This document shows, one piece after another, positions 49,930 through 60,209 of a DNA stretch of 64,000 bases (its first letter is position 1; each line of letters begins with the position of its first letter). The notes under the pieces are model-generated. The model was given only the letters and a program-made list of their open reading frames with translations. It was not told the DNA's origin and did no database searches. Source of the DNA: JALZOC01 sp035758845 (lineage in GTDB: Bacteria > Acidobacteriota > Vicinamibacteria > Vicinamibacterales > 2-12-FULL-66-21); the NCBI GenBank assembly GCA_035758845.1, contig DASTVZ010000051.1, positions 1-64,000 on the forward strand. Direction: 5' to 3'. The translations under genes and the position numbers were made by a program.

Positions 49930-51141
49930 ATGGACGACTTCGTTATTGTTCTAAACGCAGGCTCATCGAGCCTCAAGTTTTCTATCTATCGGCGACCGGA
50001 ATCCGAAGCATGGCGACTGGAGTCACGCGGTCAGATTGAAGGAATCGGTACCTCACCGCGCTTCTCCGCAAAGGACGGAGCCGGCACACGGCTGGTCGAC
50101 AACGAACTGGACAAAGCAAACGTTCGCGATGCGCGCGGTGCTCTTGATTCGCTGGCGGCATGGCTACGCTCAACCTACGGTGGCTCCCGCGTGCTCGGTG
50201 TCGGACATCGCGTCGTTCACGGCGGCGCGCGCTTCTCAGGACCAACTACCATCACGCCCGAGGTCCTGGCGGAACTGCGCAAGCTCATACCGCTCGCGCC
50301 GTTACATCAACCGCACAATCTTGCCGCCATCGAAGCCGTCTCGGCCCAGCTGCCTGACGTGCCGCAAGTCGCTTGCTTTGATACGAGCTTCCATCGAGGG
50401 CAGCCGGAGGTCGCTGAACTCGTTCCCCTGCCGCGAGAGATCCGTAATGCCGGCGTGCAGCGCTACGGGTTTCACGGTCTGTCTTACGAGTACATCGCGT
50501 CGGTGCTGCCGGACGTCGCGCCAGAGATCGCCAACGGGCGGGTGATCGTCGCTCACCTGGGAAGCGGAGCAAGTCTGTGCGCAATGAGAAACCGCAAGAG
50601 CCTCGACAGCTCGCTTGGTTTTACGGCCCTCGATGGTCTTTGCATGGGCACACGCCCCGGCGCCCTCGATCCAGGCGTGGTCCTCTATCTGTTTCAGGGA
50701 CTTGGACTGTCAGCGAAGGAAGTCGAGACGATTCTCTACAAACGATCCGGCCTGCTCGGCATCTCTGGGACGAGCAACGACATGCGCGATCTGCTGGGCA
50801 GCGGGGAGCCAGCGGACCGGCTCGCCGTGGACTACTTCGTCTACCGCGCCGCAAAGGAAATTGGCGCCCTTGCGGCGGTGCTCGGTGGCATCGACGCACT
50901 CGTGTTCACCGCTGGAATAGGTGAGAACTCTGCCGAGATTCGCAGCCGCATCTGCGATGCCTCGGCCTGGCTCGGCATCGAGCTCGACACAGATGCAAAC
51001 AGCAACAAGCAAACGCGGATCTCGGGCCAGGGCAGTCCTGTTTCGGTATGGGTCGTCCCGACCAATGAGGAGCTCGTCATCGCACGCCATACCGGCACGG
51101 TGCTGGGGCTGATTGAAACTCGTGCGCGAACGGTCTCGTAG
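49930..51141 (+). CDS. ackA: Acetate kinase
   Basis: A 403-residue member of the ASKHA fold. Motifs: FVIVLNAGSSSLKFSIY at the N-terminus, GVGHRVVHGGARF, RYGFHGLSYEYI (the acetokinase signature with its histidine), VIVAHLGSGASLCAM (phosphate-binding) and FTAGIGENSAEIRSRIC (adenosine-binding). It makes acetate and ATP from acetyl phosphate. ATG 49930 fits family starts; ATG 49909 lies in the repeat and would add seven residues. No clear ribosome site is present between the repeat and the start. Confidence 0.96.
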   Translation: MDDFVIVLNAGSSSLKFSIYRRPESEAWRLESRGQIEGIGTSPRFSAKDGAGTRLVDNELDKANVRDARGALDSLAAWLRSTYGGSRVLGVGHRVVHGGARFSGPTTITPEVLAELRKLIPLAPLHQPHNLAAIEAVSAQLPDVPQVACFDTSFHRGQPEVAELVPLPREIRNAGVQRYGFHGLSYEYIASVLPDVAPEIANGRVIVAHLGSGASLCAMRNRKSLDSSLGFTALDGLCMGTRPGALDPGVVLYLFQGLGLSAKEVETILYKRSGLLGISGTSNDMRDLLGSGEPADRLAVDYFVYRAAKEIGALAAVLGGIDALVFTAGIGENSAEIRSRICDASAWLGIELDTDANSNKQTRISGQGSPVSVWVVPTNEELVIARHTGTVLGLIETRARTVS

Positions 51142-51214
51142 GCAGCCCTGAAGGGCTGCGCTCCGTGTCGACCGCGCGCTTTCAGAACGATGTAGCGCAG
51201 GCCTTTAGGCCTGC
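51142..51214 (+). promoter_or_regulatory. Two short hairpins between ackA and pflB
   Basis: GCAGCCCT/AGGGCTGC (51142-51149, 51152-51159) starts at the last base of the ackA stop. GCAGGCCT/AGGCCTGC (51197-51204, 51207-51214) ends a few bases before the AGGAG ribosome site of pflB. They could be attenuation or mRNA-stability structures, or members of a dispersed hairpin family (GTAGCGCAGGCCT...). No T-run follows. Confidence 0.5.
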
Positions 51215-51231
51215 CAAAGCAGGAGTGGCAC

Positions 51232-53532
51232 ATGGACGTCATCACATCCACCGATAGAGCTGCTGCAGCAAAGACATCGCCGTGGCATGGCTTTCGAACG
51301 GGTCTCTGGCAGAAAGAGATCAACGTTCGCGATTTCATCCAGCAGAATTACGAACCGTATGACGGCGACGAATCCTTCCTGTCGCCTGCGACAAAACGGA
51401 CGCTGAAAATCTGGGAACAGCTGCAAAAGCTCTTCATCGAGGAACGGAAGAAGGGGGTGCTCGACGTCTCGCAGATTCCCAGTTCGATTACGGCTCATGC
51501 GCCGGGTTACATCGACAAGGAAAGCGAAATCATCGTCGGCCTACAGACCGACGCGCCACTCAAGCGCGCGATCATGCCCAACGGCGGCTGGCGCATGGTT
51601 GCCACCGCTCTCAAGACGTATGGCTACGAACCAGACCCCCACATCGTCGAGGCGTTCACAAAGTATCGAAAGACTCACAACGACGCGGTCTTTGATGCCT
51701 ACACAGCGGACATCCGACGGTGCCGAAGCTCGCACATCCTGACGGGACTTCCCGATGCGTACGGACGCGGCCGGATCATCGGCGACTACCGGCGCGTCGC
51801 CTTGTACGGCGTCGCCCGGCTGATCGAACGCAAGCAGGAAGAAAAGAACGCGCTCGACGCGCTCCAGTCCAGCGACGAAATCATCCGCGATCGCGAGGAG
51901 TTATCCGAGCAGGTTCGCGCGCTCAAAGAACTGCAGAAGATGGCAGCGAGTTACGGCTTCGACATCTCCGTCCCGGCGCGCACCGCGAAGGAAGCGGTAC
52001 AGTGGCTCTACTTTGGATATCTCGCCGGCGTGAAGGAACAGAACGGCGCGGCGATGTCTCTCGGCCGTACGACGACCTTCCTCGACATCTACTTCGAGCG
52101 TGATCTTACGGCCGGACTCCTGACCGAGGAGCAGGCGCAGGAGATCATCGACGACTTCGTCATCAAGTTGCGGATCGTTCGCTTCCTTCGCACCCCTGAG
52201 TACGACAATCTGTTTGCCGGCGATCCAACCTGGGTCACCGAGTCGATCGGCGGAATGGGCGACGACGGCCGGTCGCTGGTGACGAAGACAAGCTTTCGCA
52301 TCCTTCAGACGCTCTACAACCTCGGTCCCGCTCCGGAACCGAACCTGACGATCTGGTATTCAGCGCGGATGCCTGACGGATTTCGCCGATTTGCCGCGAA
52401 GGTCGCGATCGACACGAGCTCGCTGCAATTCGAGAGCGACGAAATCATGCGCCAGGTCTGGGGAGACGACGGCGCGATCGCGTGCTGCGTCTCGCCAATG
52501 CTCGTCGGCAAGCAGATGCAGTTTTTCGGCGCGCGCGCCAATCTCGCCAAGTGCCTCCTGTACGCGATTAATGGTGGGCGCGACGAAATCAGCGGTGAAC
52601 AGGTGGCGCCCGCCGCCGAAGCAGTCAAGGGTGAGTATCTCGACTTCGACGACGTGCTCGGCAAGTTCGACAAGATAATGGACTGGCTCGCCGGTGTCTA
52701 CGTCAACGCCATGAACGTCATCCATTACATGCACGACAAGTACGCGTACGAGCGCGTCGAGATGGCGCTGCACGATTACGCGCCGCTGCGAACCATGGCG
52801 TTTGGCATTGCCGGTTTGTCGGTCGTCGCCGACAGCCTGTCAGCGATCAAGTACGCGAAAGTGCGTGTCGTCCGAAACGAGACCGGTCTGATCACCGATT
52901 ATCAGACCGAAGGGACCTTTCCCTTCTTCGGCAACAACGACAACCGCGTCGATCAACTCGCGGTGTGGCTGGTGACGACATTCATGAGCAAGCTGAGAAA
53001 GTATCCGACCTATCGCAAGGCGGTGCACACGCAGTCTGTGTTGACGATCACATCGAACGTCGTCTACGGCAAAGCGACGGGCAACACACCAGACGGCCGA
53101 CGGCACGGCCAACCATTCGCGCCCGGCGCCAACCCGATGCACGGCCGTGACAGCCATGGCATTCATGCCTCGGCCGCTTCGGTGGCAAAGATTCCGTATC
53201 GAGATGCCGCTGACGGGATCTCGCTCACCACCTCGCTCGTGCCGACAGGTCTCGGCCGGGTGCCCGCGGATCGCATCACGAACCTGACGGCCATGCTCGA
53301 CGCGTTTTTCAGCAGCACCGGCTATCACATGAACGTGAACGTCTTGAACCGCGAGACGCTCTTGGATGCGATGGATCATCCGGAGAAGTATCCGAGCCTG
53401 ACGATCCGCGTCTCAGGTTACGCAGTTAATTTCGTGCGGCTCACGCGAGAGCAGCAGATGGACGTGATCAATCGGACGTTCCATGGGTCGGTGAACGCTC
53501 CGGGCGAGTCCACGACCAGTTCGGTGCTTTAA
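51232..53532 (+). CDS. pflB: Formate C-acetyltransferase (pyruvate formate-lyase)
   Basis: A 766-residue glycyl radical enzyme that cleaves pyruvate with CoA to acetyl-CoA and formate. The two catalytic cysteines are adjacent at 418-419 (AIACCVSPML), exactly as numbered in E. coli PflB, and the radical glycine is Gly729 in RVSGYAV near the C-terminus. N-terminal WHGFRTGLWQKEINVRDFIQ and LTTSLVPTGLG also fit PflB rather than diol dehydratase relatives. ATG 51232 is preceded by AGGAG. The activase follows after 18 nt. An oxygen-sensitive enzyme, so the organism must meet anoxic conditions. Confidence 0.97.
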   Translation: MDVITSTDRAAAAKTSPWHGFRTGLWQKEINVRDFIQQNYEPYDGDESFLSPATKRTLKIWEQLQKLFIEERKKGVLDVSQIPSSITAHAPGYIDKESEIIVGLQTDAPLKRAIMPNGGWRMVATALKTYGYEPDPHIVEAFTKYRKTHNDAVFDAYTADIRRCRSSHILTGLPDAYGRGRIIGDYRRVALYGVARLIERKQEEKNALDALQSSDEIIRDREELSEQVRALKELQKMAASYGFDISVPARTAKEAVQWLYFGYLAGVKEQNGAAMSLGRTTTFLDIYFERDLTAGLLTEEQAQEIIDDFVIKLRIVRFLRTPEYDNLFAGDPTWVTESIGGMGDDGRSLVTKTSFRILQTLYNLGPAPEPNLTIWYSARMPDGFRRFAAKVAIDTSSLQFESDEIMRQVWGDDGAIACCVSPMLVGKQMQFFGARANLAKCLLYAINGGRDEISGEQVAPAAEAVKGEYLDFDDVLGKFDKIMDWLAGVYVNAMNVIHYMHDKYAYERVEMALHDYAPLRTMAFGIAGLSVVADSLSAIKYAKVRVVRNETGLITDYQTEGTFPFFGNNDNRVDQLAVWLVTTFMSKLRKYPTYRKAVHTQSVLTITSNVVYGKATGNTPDGRRHGQPFAPGANPMHGRDSHGIHASAASVAKIPYRDAADGISLTTSLVPTGLGRVPADRITNLTAMLDAFFSSTGYHMNVNVLNRETLLDAMDHPEKYPSLTIRVSGYAVNFVRLTREQQMDVINRTFHGSVNAPGESTTSSVL

Positions 53533-53550
53533 CCGCTGTGGCAGGTAGTT

Positions 53551-54390
53551 ATGACAATCCACACTCAAGAACAGTCGCTCGAAGCGAAGAGCCCGTTTGA
53601 GCTTCGAGTCAATCTTGGCAAGGGCGTTCCCGAGTCAGACGTCCGCTCGGCACTTGCCACTGGCGATATGGGATTTCTGCACTCGTTCACGACCGGTTCG
53701 GCGGTCGATGGGCCCGGCGTACGCGTCGTCGCCTGGACGGCCGGGTGCATGTGGCGGTGCCTCTATTGCCACAATCCGGACACGTGGACGATGAGCAATG
53801 GCATACCAGTGACGATCGCGAGAGCCACCGAAGAGCTTCGCAAGTATCGGCAGGGACTGAAAGTGATGTCCGGCGGCCTCACCATCAGCGGCGGCGAGCC
53901 GCTGATGCAGCACCGTTTTGTGGTGAAGCTCTTTACCGCGGCAAAGGCGATGGGCGTTCACACCGCGCTCGACACGAATGGCTACTACGGCGAGAAGCTG
54001 AGTGACGACGACCTGGAAGCCATCGATCTCGTCCTGCTCGATATCAAGACGTGGGATTCAGAGCGGCATCGTCACCTGACGGGAATGGACAATGCGCCGA
54101 CATTGGAGTTCGCTCGTCGCCTGGCGGCGCGCAAACGGAAAATGTGGCTTCGTTACGTGCTGGCGCCAGACTTGACCGACGATCCAGCAGACATCAAACA
54201 AACAGCCGCATTCGTCTCTGGGCTCGGTAACGTGGAACGCGTCGACGTCTTGCCGTTCCATCAAATGGGCCAGTACAAGTGGGAGAAGCTCGGGATTCCG
54301 TACACGCTGAAGGACGGGAAGCCGCCCACGAATGAACTTGTCGAGCGGACCATCGGCATATACAAGTCGGAAGGTCTCGTGACATATTGA
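53551..54390 (+). CDS. pflA: Pyruvate formate-lyase activating enzyme (radical SAM)
   Basis: A 279-residue radical SAM enzyme. The cluster motif is C-x3-C-x2-C at Cys66, Cys70 and Cys73 (AGCMWRCLYCHNPDTW); the SAM-binding GGE motif is LTISGGEPLMQH, and DTNGYYG and LLDIKTWD follow. It uses SAM and a [4Fe-4S] cluster to place the glycyl radical on PflB. It is about 33 residues longer than E. coli PflA at the N-terminus; an internal start at Met40 (MGFLHSFTTGS) would match E. coli length. It follows pflB by 18 nt. Confidence 0.95.
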   Translation: MTIHTQEQSLEAKSPFELRVNLGKGVPESDVRSALATGDMGFLHSFTTGSAVDGPGVRVVAWTAGCMWRCLYCHNPDTWTMSNGIPVTIARATEELRKYRQGLKVMSGGLTISGGEPLMQHRFVVKLFTAAKAMGVHTALDTNGYYGEKLSDDDLEAIDLVLLDIKTWDSERHRHLTGMDNAPTLEFARRLAARKRKMWLRYVLAPDLTDDPADIKQTAAFVSGLGNVERVDVLPFHQMGQYKWEKLGIPYTLKDGKPPTNELVERTIGIYKSEGLVTY

Positions 54391-54468
54391 GGCACGCCTC
54401 GACGGTCACGAAACGCACGAACGTCGAAACCGATAGGCACACGACCTCGCCATTCCTCAATCGCCTGC

Positions 54469-55704
54469 ATGCTGGCTATCGTCGGCTTCCGTGCTCGATC
54501 AACACGCCGATGGTACGCCGCTCGCGTCGTGCTTGCCGTGCTCGTCGTCGACGCGACTGCCGGATGCGCCGATCGTCACGCGCTGACCGCCGAGCCCGCT
54601 GCGCTCGCGGCGGCGGCGCCCGAGTTGCTCGATCGTCTGCGCGAAGATCCCTACAACTACTTCCGATTCATCAACCACGAATGGACATCGCGGGTCTGCG
54701 AGGTCTTCGGCGCTGACCTGGCGAAGCAACCCATCGTGCAGCTGCACGGTGACGCACACATCGAACAGTACGCGTTGACCGACGACGCGTGGGGCCTGGA
54801 CGACTTCGACGATTCGACGCGCGGCCCGGCATTGGTCGACATCTCGAGATTTCTCGGATCCATCGACCTGGCCGCGCGCCGCCGTGGCTGGAGCGGCGAT
54901 CGCGATCGGCTGTTCGATCGATTCTTTGAAGGTTACCGCCGCGGTCTTTCCCAAGTCGCCTACCACCCCGCCAAGCCGGACATCGTGCGATGGGTCAGAA
55001 CCAAAAACCCCGTTCCCTCGCGCGACGCCTTCTTCGCGTCGGCGGAGACGAAGATGGTGCCGATGTCCGAAGCGTCGATGAAGGGACTGCTCGCGTCGAT
55101 GACCGTCTTCTCGCGACTCGTGCGACGCGAGCGGCCGGAGCTGCCCGAGGGGTACTTTCAGGTGATCCACGCCGGCTGGCTGCAGATGGGCATTGGCAGC
55201 GCGGCCATTCGCAAGATCCTGATGCGTGTGCGAGGCCCTTCCGATGATCCCGAAGACGATGAACTGCTCGAAGCCAAGGCGCTGCGGGCACTCAAGGGCC
55301 TCGGTTGCCTCGAGGCGCCCAAGTCTCGACCTGCGTTCAGAGTCATCGTCGGCAGCCAGCAGGTGGGTCGATTGCGGCACAACATTCTGGTGGCAGGCCC
55401 TGAAGAGGACATTCCTGAAATGACGATCGCGGGCGAGCACCTCCGCAACTGGTGGGTCCGCAGCTGGGAGCCCTCGTACCGCGAGATCACTCTCGACGAT
55501 CTGCGATCGGTCGAAGATCTGTCGGATCTTGTCTACGATTCAGGCGTCCAGCTCGGGTCCGGTAGCGTTCATGACGGTGACGACGGGAGCCTTCGGTCGC
55601 AATCACTCAGCGCGATCGCGGCTCTCCAGCCGCGCCTTCGAACGGAAGCCAAGACTCTTGTCGAGGAGATGATGCGGGGGTGGGGTCAACTGAGACAACG
55701 GTGA
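54469..55704 (+). CDS. DUF2252 family protein, probably exported
   Basis: A 411-residue DUF2252 protein. Core motifs: YNYFRFINHEWTSR, IVQLHGDAHIEQYALTDD and GLDDFDDSTRGPALVDISRFLGS is split as LDDFDD and PALVDISR. The H-G-D-x-H and D-F-D-D elements resemble the aminoglycoside phosphotransferase/kinase catalytic loop and metal site, so an ATP-dependent kinase-like fold is plausible. The N-terminus (WYAARVVLAVLVVDATAGC) looks like a lipoprotein signal, unusual for this family and possibly an artefact of start choice. It starts 78 bp after pflA; a functional link is not evident. Confidence 0.8.
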   Translation: MLAIVGFRARSTRRWYAARVVLAVLVVDATAGCADRHALTAEPAALAAAAPELLDRLREDPYNYFRFINHEWTSRVCEVFGADLAKQPIVQLHGDAHIEQYALTDDAWGLDDFDDSTRGPALVDISRFLGSIDLAARRRGWSGDRDRLFDRFFEGYRRGLSQVAYHPAKPDIVRWVRTKNPVPSRDAFFASAETKMVPMSEASMKGLLASMTVFSRLVRRERPELPEGYFQVIHAGWLQMGIGSAAIRKILMRVRGPSDDPEDDELLEAKALRALKGLGCLEAPKSRPAFRVIVGSQQVGRLRHNILVAGPEEDIPEMTIAGEHLRNWWVRSWEPSYREITLDDLRSVEDLSDLVYDSGVQLGSGSVHDGDDGSLRSQSLSAIAALQPRLRTEAKTLVEEMMRGWGQLRQR

Positions 55705-55735
55705 CGACACCACCGCGAATGAATACGGCATCTGA

Positions 55736-56746
55736 TCAGCGCTCGACGAGCGGTCCCTCGGCGCGCGCGCCGAAGCTTCTGAATGAGGCTGGATCCTTGT
55801 CCGGGTCGGTATTCTGCCGGGGACGCGAGTAGGCAATCGCCGCGTGAAACGACTCGGCAGCTGAAAGTGCTCCCGCGCGGCAGAAGCCCGAGTCGAAGGG
55901 GTACATCAAGCTGTTCTTGTCGGACACGTGAAGAACCCCAGGGCGTGCCCGACCTCGTGCATCGTCACCGAGCCTGGAACCTTGATGCTGCCGCACGAGC
56001 AGACGTCCTCGAACAACGTGATCGTGCCCGGATTGGCGCCGACGAAGGATTCGCCGCAGATCCTGCTATTCGATTCGCGTCTGAAATCGACGTTAATCCA
56101 GCCGATCGCCGTGGGGCCGGACGTCGGTACCGGTTTCGATCGCCGCGGCCGCATAGCGGTCTGCGGTGTAAGCCGGCACCGCGCGACGCAGTGCATCGAG
56201 CGTGACCGCCAGGACCTCCGGTTCGACAGGACGACCGTTCTGATCGACCGTGCGGACATAGAAGCTTGGCGCCATCTCCCAGCGCCTCAAGAACGAGGGA
56301 GGCCCCGAAGGATGGTCGTACGTGTCGCGCACGAACTGTTTATCGAAGTCCAACGAAAACGGTGGGGCATCGCGAATGATCTCGAGGGTCACGTTGCCCC
56401 TCGCGCCAGCCTGCCATGCCAACCACACATCGTGCGAGATGAATCCCGGCTGAGAGATCGTCGCCGGGGCCGGCATTGCGGGCGGATTGGTGCGATCGCC
56501 AAGCCCGAAGGTTCCTTGTTCGTCAGCGTTCACCGCGGCCAGCGACCATCCGGGCGTGATCGTGGCACCGCCAACGCGCTGTTGCGATCCCGTGGCAACG
56601 ACCTGGCCGGCGATCGACCATGTGTTCGTTGGGGTGGCCGGCGGGTTGGAAGATGGTTGCGGTGCCGGTCCGTTCGGACCACCACCGCAGGCGCACAGAG
56701 TAAGTGCCCATGTCGCGGCCAACGCAGTTTGCAGCGCTCGCTCCAT
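55736..56746 (-). pseudogene. Zinc metalloprotease lipoprotein with two compensating frameshifts
   Basis: From ATG 56746 (GGAGG upstream) the frame encodes a lipoprotein signal (LTLCACGGG) and a secreted beta-rich region. Near 56115-56130 it shifts; the alternative frame continues TAIGWINVDFRRES, then GTITLFEDVCSCG and TMHEVGHALGFF, the HExxH-x-x-G-x-x-H metzincin-type zinc site. Near 55930 a single missing C returns the original frame, giving HVSDKNSLMYPFDSG (third histidine and Met-turn) and ending at 55736. The two shifts cancel, and the frame between them contains an early stop. Either the gene is broken or two base-call errors flank the catalytic segment. Confidence 0.75.
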
Positions 56747-56870
56747 ATGCCACCTCCAACGCCGTCGACAGGAGCACAATCGCATCGACAGCTGCAACGA
56801 ACTACAGGAAGCGGGCGAGAAGGTTACAAAGAGGACGACGTCGCCGCGCCATCCACTGCGTGCTGAATGC

Positions 56871-56912
56871 CTTTTCCCTTCTCCCTTTTCCCTCTTCCCT
56901 TTTGCCTTTTGA
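56871..56912. repeat. Polypyrimidine heptamer array
   Basis: Six 7-mers in phase: CTTTTCC, CTTCTCC, CTTTTCC, CTCTTCC, CTTTTGC, CTTTTGA. On the minus strand it codes for a K/G/E/R-rich end of the GAF-like relict. A shorter copy lies at 60645-60665. Confidence 0.82.
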
Positions 56913-57299
56913 GCCACCTCCTCCATTGGTCCCAGCAGCCGGGCCTCGCCGCTCGATGTCCGCCGCAATTCGAGCAACGCCGAAGCAGGGCCGGTCGCGG
57001 CTTTCATGAGCTTGAACTCGCCGGTCGTCACCGCGCGATCGCGATCGAAAAGGATCTGCAGAATCATTCCCGAACGATCGTGGCCGCTCAGGCGGAAGTA
57101 GATTGATTCGCAGTCATGCCCCCGCCACCACAGGAGTCGGACGGATCAAAACGTCGCGCGCACCGACGAGTCCACGAAGCCCGCGCGCGAAGCGGATGGA
57201 AACATCTTCCTGCTGATTTGACTCGCACACGACGGTTGTGAACAGGTCGGCCAGCGCTCGGAGTGTTGCGGTGGGGTTGACTACTGGAATCCGGAACTG
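56872..57299 (-). pseudogene. Relict of a GAF-like domain gene
   Basis: Minus-strand reading gives QFRIPVVNPTATLRALADLF, CESNQQEDVSIRFARGLRGL and VGARDVLIRPTPVV, then a frameshift near 57113-57125, then ESIYFRLSGHDRSGMILQIL and TGEFKLMKAATGPASALLEL. The alternation of helix, L-x-x-L-V-G-A-R, strand and final helix fits a GAF domain such as those in sigma-54 or diguanylate regulators. No start, no further domain and a repeat-derived tail (KGKREKGEGK) suggest a leftover fragment. Assignment rests on pattern only. Confidence 0.4.
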
Positions 57300-57357
57300 T
57301 TGCCCTGAAGCAATAGATAGTGATAAACGACCATTCCGAAGTGGTCGGGAGCAGCGT

Positions 57358-60209
57358 ATGAGAAAGCTATTTATTGCCTGTGTCATCGCCCTGTTTGTGG
57401 TGCCCGTTGGCGCGCAGCAGCCAACTTCGAAAAAGCCGATCGCCCACGATGTGTACGATGGGTGGAAATCCATCCAGGGAACCAAGGTGTCGCGCGACGG
57501 TGTTTGGGTCGCCTATGCGCTGATGCCACAGGATGGCGACGGCGAGGTTGTCGTTCGCAACCTCCAGACAAACGTGGAGCATCGCGCCCCACGCGGCCGG
57601 AACCCGGTCATCACTCCGGACAGCCGGTTTGTCATTTTTGAGAAGGCGCCTCTGAAGACTGAGGTGGACCAGGCACGCAAGGCCAAGCGCCGCCCGGAAG
57701 AGATGCCGAAAGCCGGTGTTGGCGTCGTCGATCTCTACAGCGGACAGGTGACGACACTCGCAGAACATGTCAAGAGCTTCCGGCTTCCGGAGGATCCGAT
57801 ACGAATTGTCGTTTACCTGGCGGCACCCGAACCGGCGCCGCGCGCACGTGGACAGGAACGCGAAGGCGAAGAAGCACAGGAAACGAAGCCGCCGGTGAAG
57901 AAACACGAGCCGGGAACCGATCTCGTCATTCGCGATCTCACGACGGCGACGCAGTCAACCATCGCTGAAGTGATGGAGTACGCCGTCGCCAAGGACGGCA
58001 GCGCAGTCGCGTACTCGGTGTCGTCGAGGACACCGGCAAACGACGGCGCGTTCCTCCGAAAAATCGCGGACGGCTCAACCAAGACGTTGATGACCGGTCA
58101 GGGCACCTACAAAGGTTTCGCACTCGACACGAGGGCAACACAGCTCGCATTCATCAGCGATCGCGATGACTACGCGTCGAAGGCGTCGCGGTTCAAGCTG
58201 TATCACGCACTGATGTCGGCAAACTCGGCGACGGAGTTGAAGGTGCCGTCCGAAACGCGCGCCGGACCGATCGCTGTCAGTGAAAGCGGCCGCCTCGAAT
58301 TCTCGAAGGACGGCGCCCGCCTCTTTTTTGGGACGTCGCCCCCGCCGCATGCCGATCCGGATGACGCGCCGGAACCGGTCAAGGTGGACATCTGGCATTA
58401 CAAGGATCCCGAAATCCAGCCGATGCAGAAAGTCCGCGCCGACGACGAGCGCAAGCGGAACTTCCGTGCCGTGATGACGCTCGCCGATCGAAAGTTCACA
58501 CAGCTCGCGTCGCCGGACATGCCGGACGTGCTGACCAACGACACGTGCTGCATCGCGCTCGGCGTCTCCAGCGTGCCTTACAAACAGCTCGTGTCGTGGG
58601 ACGGCAGCTACGATGACGAGTACTTGGTGTCGCTGACGGATGGAACCCGGAAGCGGATCCTGGAGAAAGTCAACTTCTCCGGTTCGATGTCCCCGGGCTC
58701 GAACTACGTATTGTTTTTCAGCGAGCGCGACGACAACTGGCATGTAATCCGGACGAGTGATGGGCAGAACATCAATCTCACCGCAAAGCTCGGTGTGAAG
58801 TTCCAGAGCGAGACCGACGATCACCCGGCGCACCCATCGCCGTATGGCATGCCGGCTGGACTGAGGGCGACAAATCCCTGCTCGTCTACGATCGCTACGA
58901 CATCTGGGAAGTGAAGCCGGATGGCAGCGGCGGCCGCAGAATCACCGATGGGCGCCGCGAGCAGATCGTTTTTCGCTATCTGCGTAGCGAGCCAGCATCA
59001 ACGTCCGAGGAGGAAGGCGGGCCAGGCCGCCGCGACGCGGAGGATGCCGCGATCTCACCGACGAAGCCGCTCATTCTGTCGGCGGTGAACGAGAACACGC
59101 GCGCCAGCGGCCTGTACCGGGTCACGCTGAATACTGCGGCGGCGCCGACGAAACTGGTGATGCTGGACAAGAGCTTTGGCGTGCCGATCAAGGCGCGAGA
59201 TGCGGATGTGTTTGTGTTTACCCTGTCGCGGTTCGAAGAGTTTCCCAACCTGTGGGTGTCGAGCGGCGCATTCACCGACATGAAGAAGATCAGCGACGCG
59301 AATCCGCAGCAGGCGAGCTACAACTGGGGGAAATCGGAACTGATCGAGTACGTCAATGCCGACGGAAAGACACTGAAGGCGATTCTGACAAAGCCTGAGG
59401 ATTTCAATCCGTCAAAGAAGTATCCGCTTCTCGTCTACATCTACGAGCAACTCTCGAACAATCTCCACCGCTACGTGCCACCCGCACCCGGCGGCTCGAG
59501 CATCAACGTCACCCGTTACGTCAGCAACGGCTACATCGTCCTGCAGCCGGACATCGTCTACGACATCGGATACCCTGGCGAGAGCGCATTGAAGTGTGTG
59601 CTGCCGGCGACGCAGAAAGTGATCTCGATGGGCTTTATCGATCCCAAGCGCGTCGGCATCCAGGGGCATAGTTGGGGCGGATATCAGATCACCTACATGA
59701 TTACGCGGACGAACATATTCCGCGCGGTCGAGGCTGGCGCGTCGGTGGTGGATATGGCCGGTGGCTACGGAGGCATTCGCTGGGGCACGGGAATGTCACG
59801 GGCCTTTCAGTACGAGAAAACGCAAAGCCGCATCGGCGTTCCGCCCTGGGAAAATCCGAAACTGTATCTGGAAAACTCACCGATCTACTGGATCGACAAG
59901 GTGAAGACGCCGTATCTGACGATGGCGAATGACGAAGACGACGCGGTGCCGTGGCAGCAGGGGATCCAGTTTTTCACCGCCATGCGCCGCCTCGGTAAAG
60001 AGGCGTACATGTTCACCTACAACGGGGAGAAGCACGGGCTCAGGCAGCGTGAGAATCAGAAGCACTGGACGGTGCACCTGGCTGAATACTTCGACTATTT
60101 TCTGAAGGACGCACCGAAGCCCGATTGGATGGAACACGGAGTGCCGTATTTGGAAAAAGGCAAACGTGACGTGACGCCGCTCTTCAAGAAGTCGACGGAT
60201 AAGCAATAA
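57358..60209 (+). pseudogene. Prolyl oligopeptidase-family (S9) peptidase with one frameshift
   Basis: ATG 57358 begins a signal peptide (MRKLFIACVIALFVVPVGA) and an N-terminal propeller. Near 58855 one G is missing (CCGGCTGG where CCGGGCTGG is expected). The first frame then ends at 58914, while the other frame continues GWTEGDKSLLVYDRYDIWEV to 60209. The second part carries the alpha/beta hydrolase domain: nucleophile in GIQGHSWGGYQITYM, aspartate in ANDEDDAVPW and histidine in NGEKHGLRQREN. Joined, it would be about 950 residues, a normal length for this exported S9 group. A homopolymer error or a very recent mutation would both fit, because everything else is intact. Confidence 0.88.
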
